6,261 bases of DNA from Alloprevotella tannerae (GTDB taxonomy: Bacteria; Bacteroidota; Bacteroidia; Bacteroidales; Bacteroidaceae), in NCBI GenBank assembly GCA_015259305.1, contig JABZGO010000107.1, positions 1-6,261 on the forward strand, written 5' to 3'. Under the pieces are notes generated by a model, which had not been told where the DNA came from, ran no database searches, and saw nothing but the letters and a program-made list of their open reading frames with translations. The translations under genes and the position numbers were made by a program. This document shows, one piece after another, positions 6,157-6,261 of this stretch. Position 1 is the first letter of the stretch, and each line of letters starts with the position of its first letter.

Positions 6157-6260
6157 CAAGCCCTTAGGCTTGGTCTCTTGGCAGGGCAGGCGTTGGAGCG
6201 GAGCGACAACCCTGCCACGATGCGCCACACACAGCAACCCCTTAGGGTTGGTCTTTCAAA
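6157..6260 (-). repeat. Three-hairpin intergenic repeat element, copy 3 (inverted)
   Basis: Read on the minus strand from 6260: TTTGAAAGAC; H1 with CAACCC, loop TAAG, GGGTTG (6250-6235); a spacer; H2 with CAGGGTTG and CAACGCCTG (6214-6187), 8 paired bases with one bulge; CCCTGCC; AAGAGAC; H3 with CAAGCC, loop TAAG, GGCTTG (6172-6157). H3 differs from the other copies at both arms, yet the stem is intact. The element reaches almost to the right window edge, so any flanking context there is unseen. Confidence 0.8.
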
Positions 6261-6261
6261 T

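Noticed and set aside
1723..6260. Repeat copies considered as a CRISPR array or tRNA-like genes
   Set aside because: Copies are far apart, in mixed orientation, contain internal hairpins and lack regular spacers; no cloverleaf or cas genes are seen.

Overview
The window looks like chromosomal DNA from a member of the Bacteroidota, most likely the order Bacteroidales; a Prevotella-like origin is possible but is only an impression. The main evidence is a Dxs protein with wording typical of that group (for example [18 protein letters not shown]), promoters of the Bacteroidota type (TTTG, 19 bases, TAnnTTTG), and weak or absent Shine-Dalgarno sequences. All four supported genes lie on the minus strand.

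Layout on the + strand, left to right. (1) 1-1074: the N-terminal 358 codons of dxs, the first enzyme of the MEP isoprenoid pathway, cut by the left window edge, with its own promoter at 1116-1146. (2) 1075-2096: about 1 kb without a convincing gene. It holds a 44-bp-period repeat with a 10-bp hairpin, one full copy of a three-hairpin repeat element, a fragment of that element, and an 85-bp tandem repeat that starts directly after the wzx stop codon. (3) 2097-5319: a tight three-gene minus-strand operon read as IspD/TarI-type cytidylyltransferase, extended-SDR NAD(P)-dependent epimerase/dehydratase, then WzxC-like polysaccharide flippase. Gene spacing is 5 bp and then a 1-base TAATG overlap. 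(4) 5320-6261: another roughly 0.9 kb without a convincing gene, with the operon's -7 box, a separate hairpin, two more full copies of the three-hairpin element (in opposite orientations) and a decayed fragment.

How the genes may work together: the operon fits the activation (CDP-transfer), modification (SDR) and membrane export (flippase) of a building block for a surface polysaccharide or other cell-surface glycan. No glycosyltransferase, polymerase or LicD-type transferase is present, so the rest of that pathway must be encoded elsewhere. The cytidylyltransferase resembles IspD, and dxs lies nearby, but its motifs and neighbours argue for the polysaccharide branch of the family rather than for isoprenoid synthesis.

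The least explained content is the non-coding repeat element: three full copies of about 104-112 bp and two or three fragments in 6.3 kb. All copies share the same order of three hairpins, and two hairpins show paired base changes that keep the stem intact.
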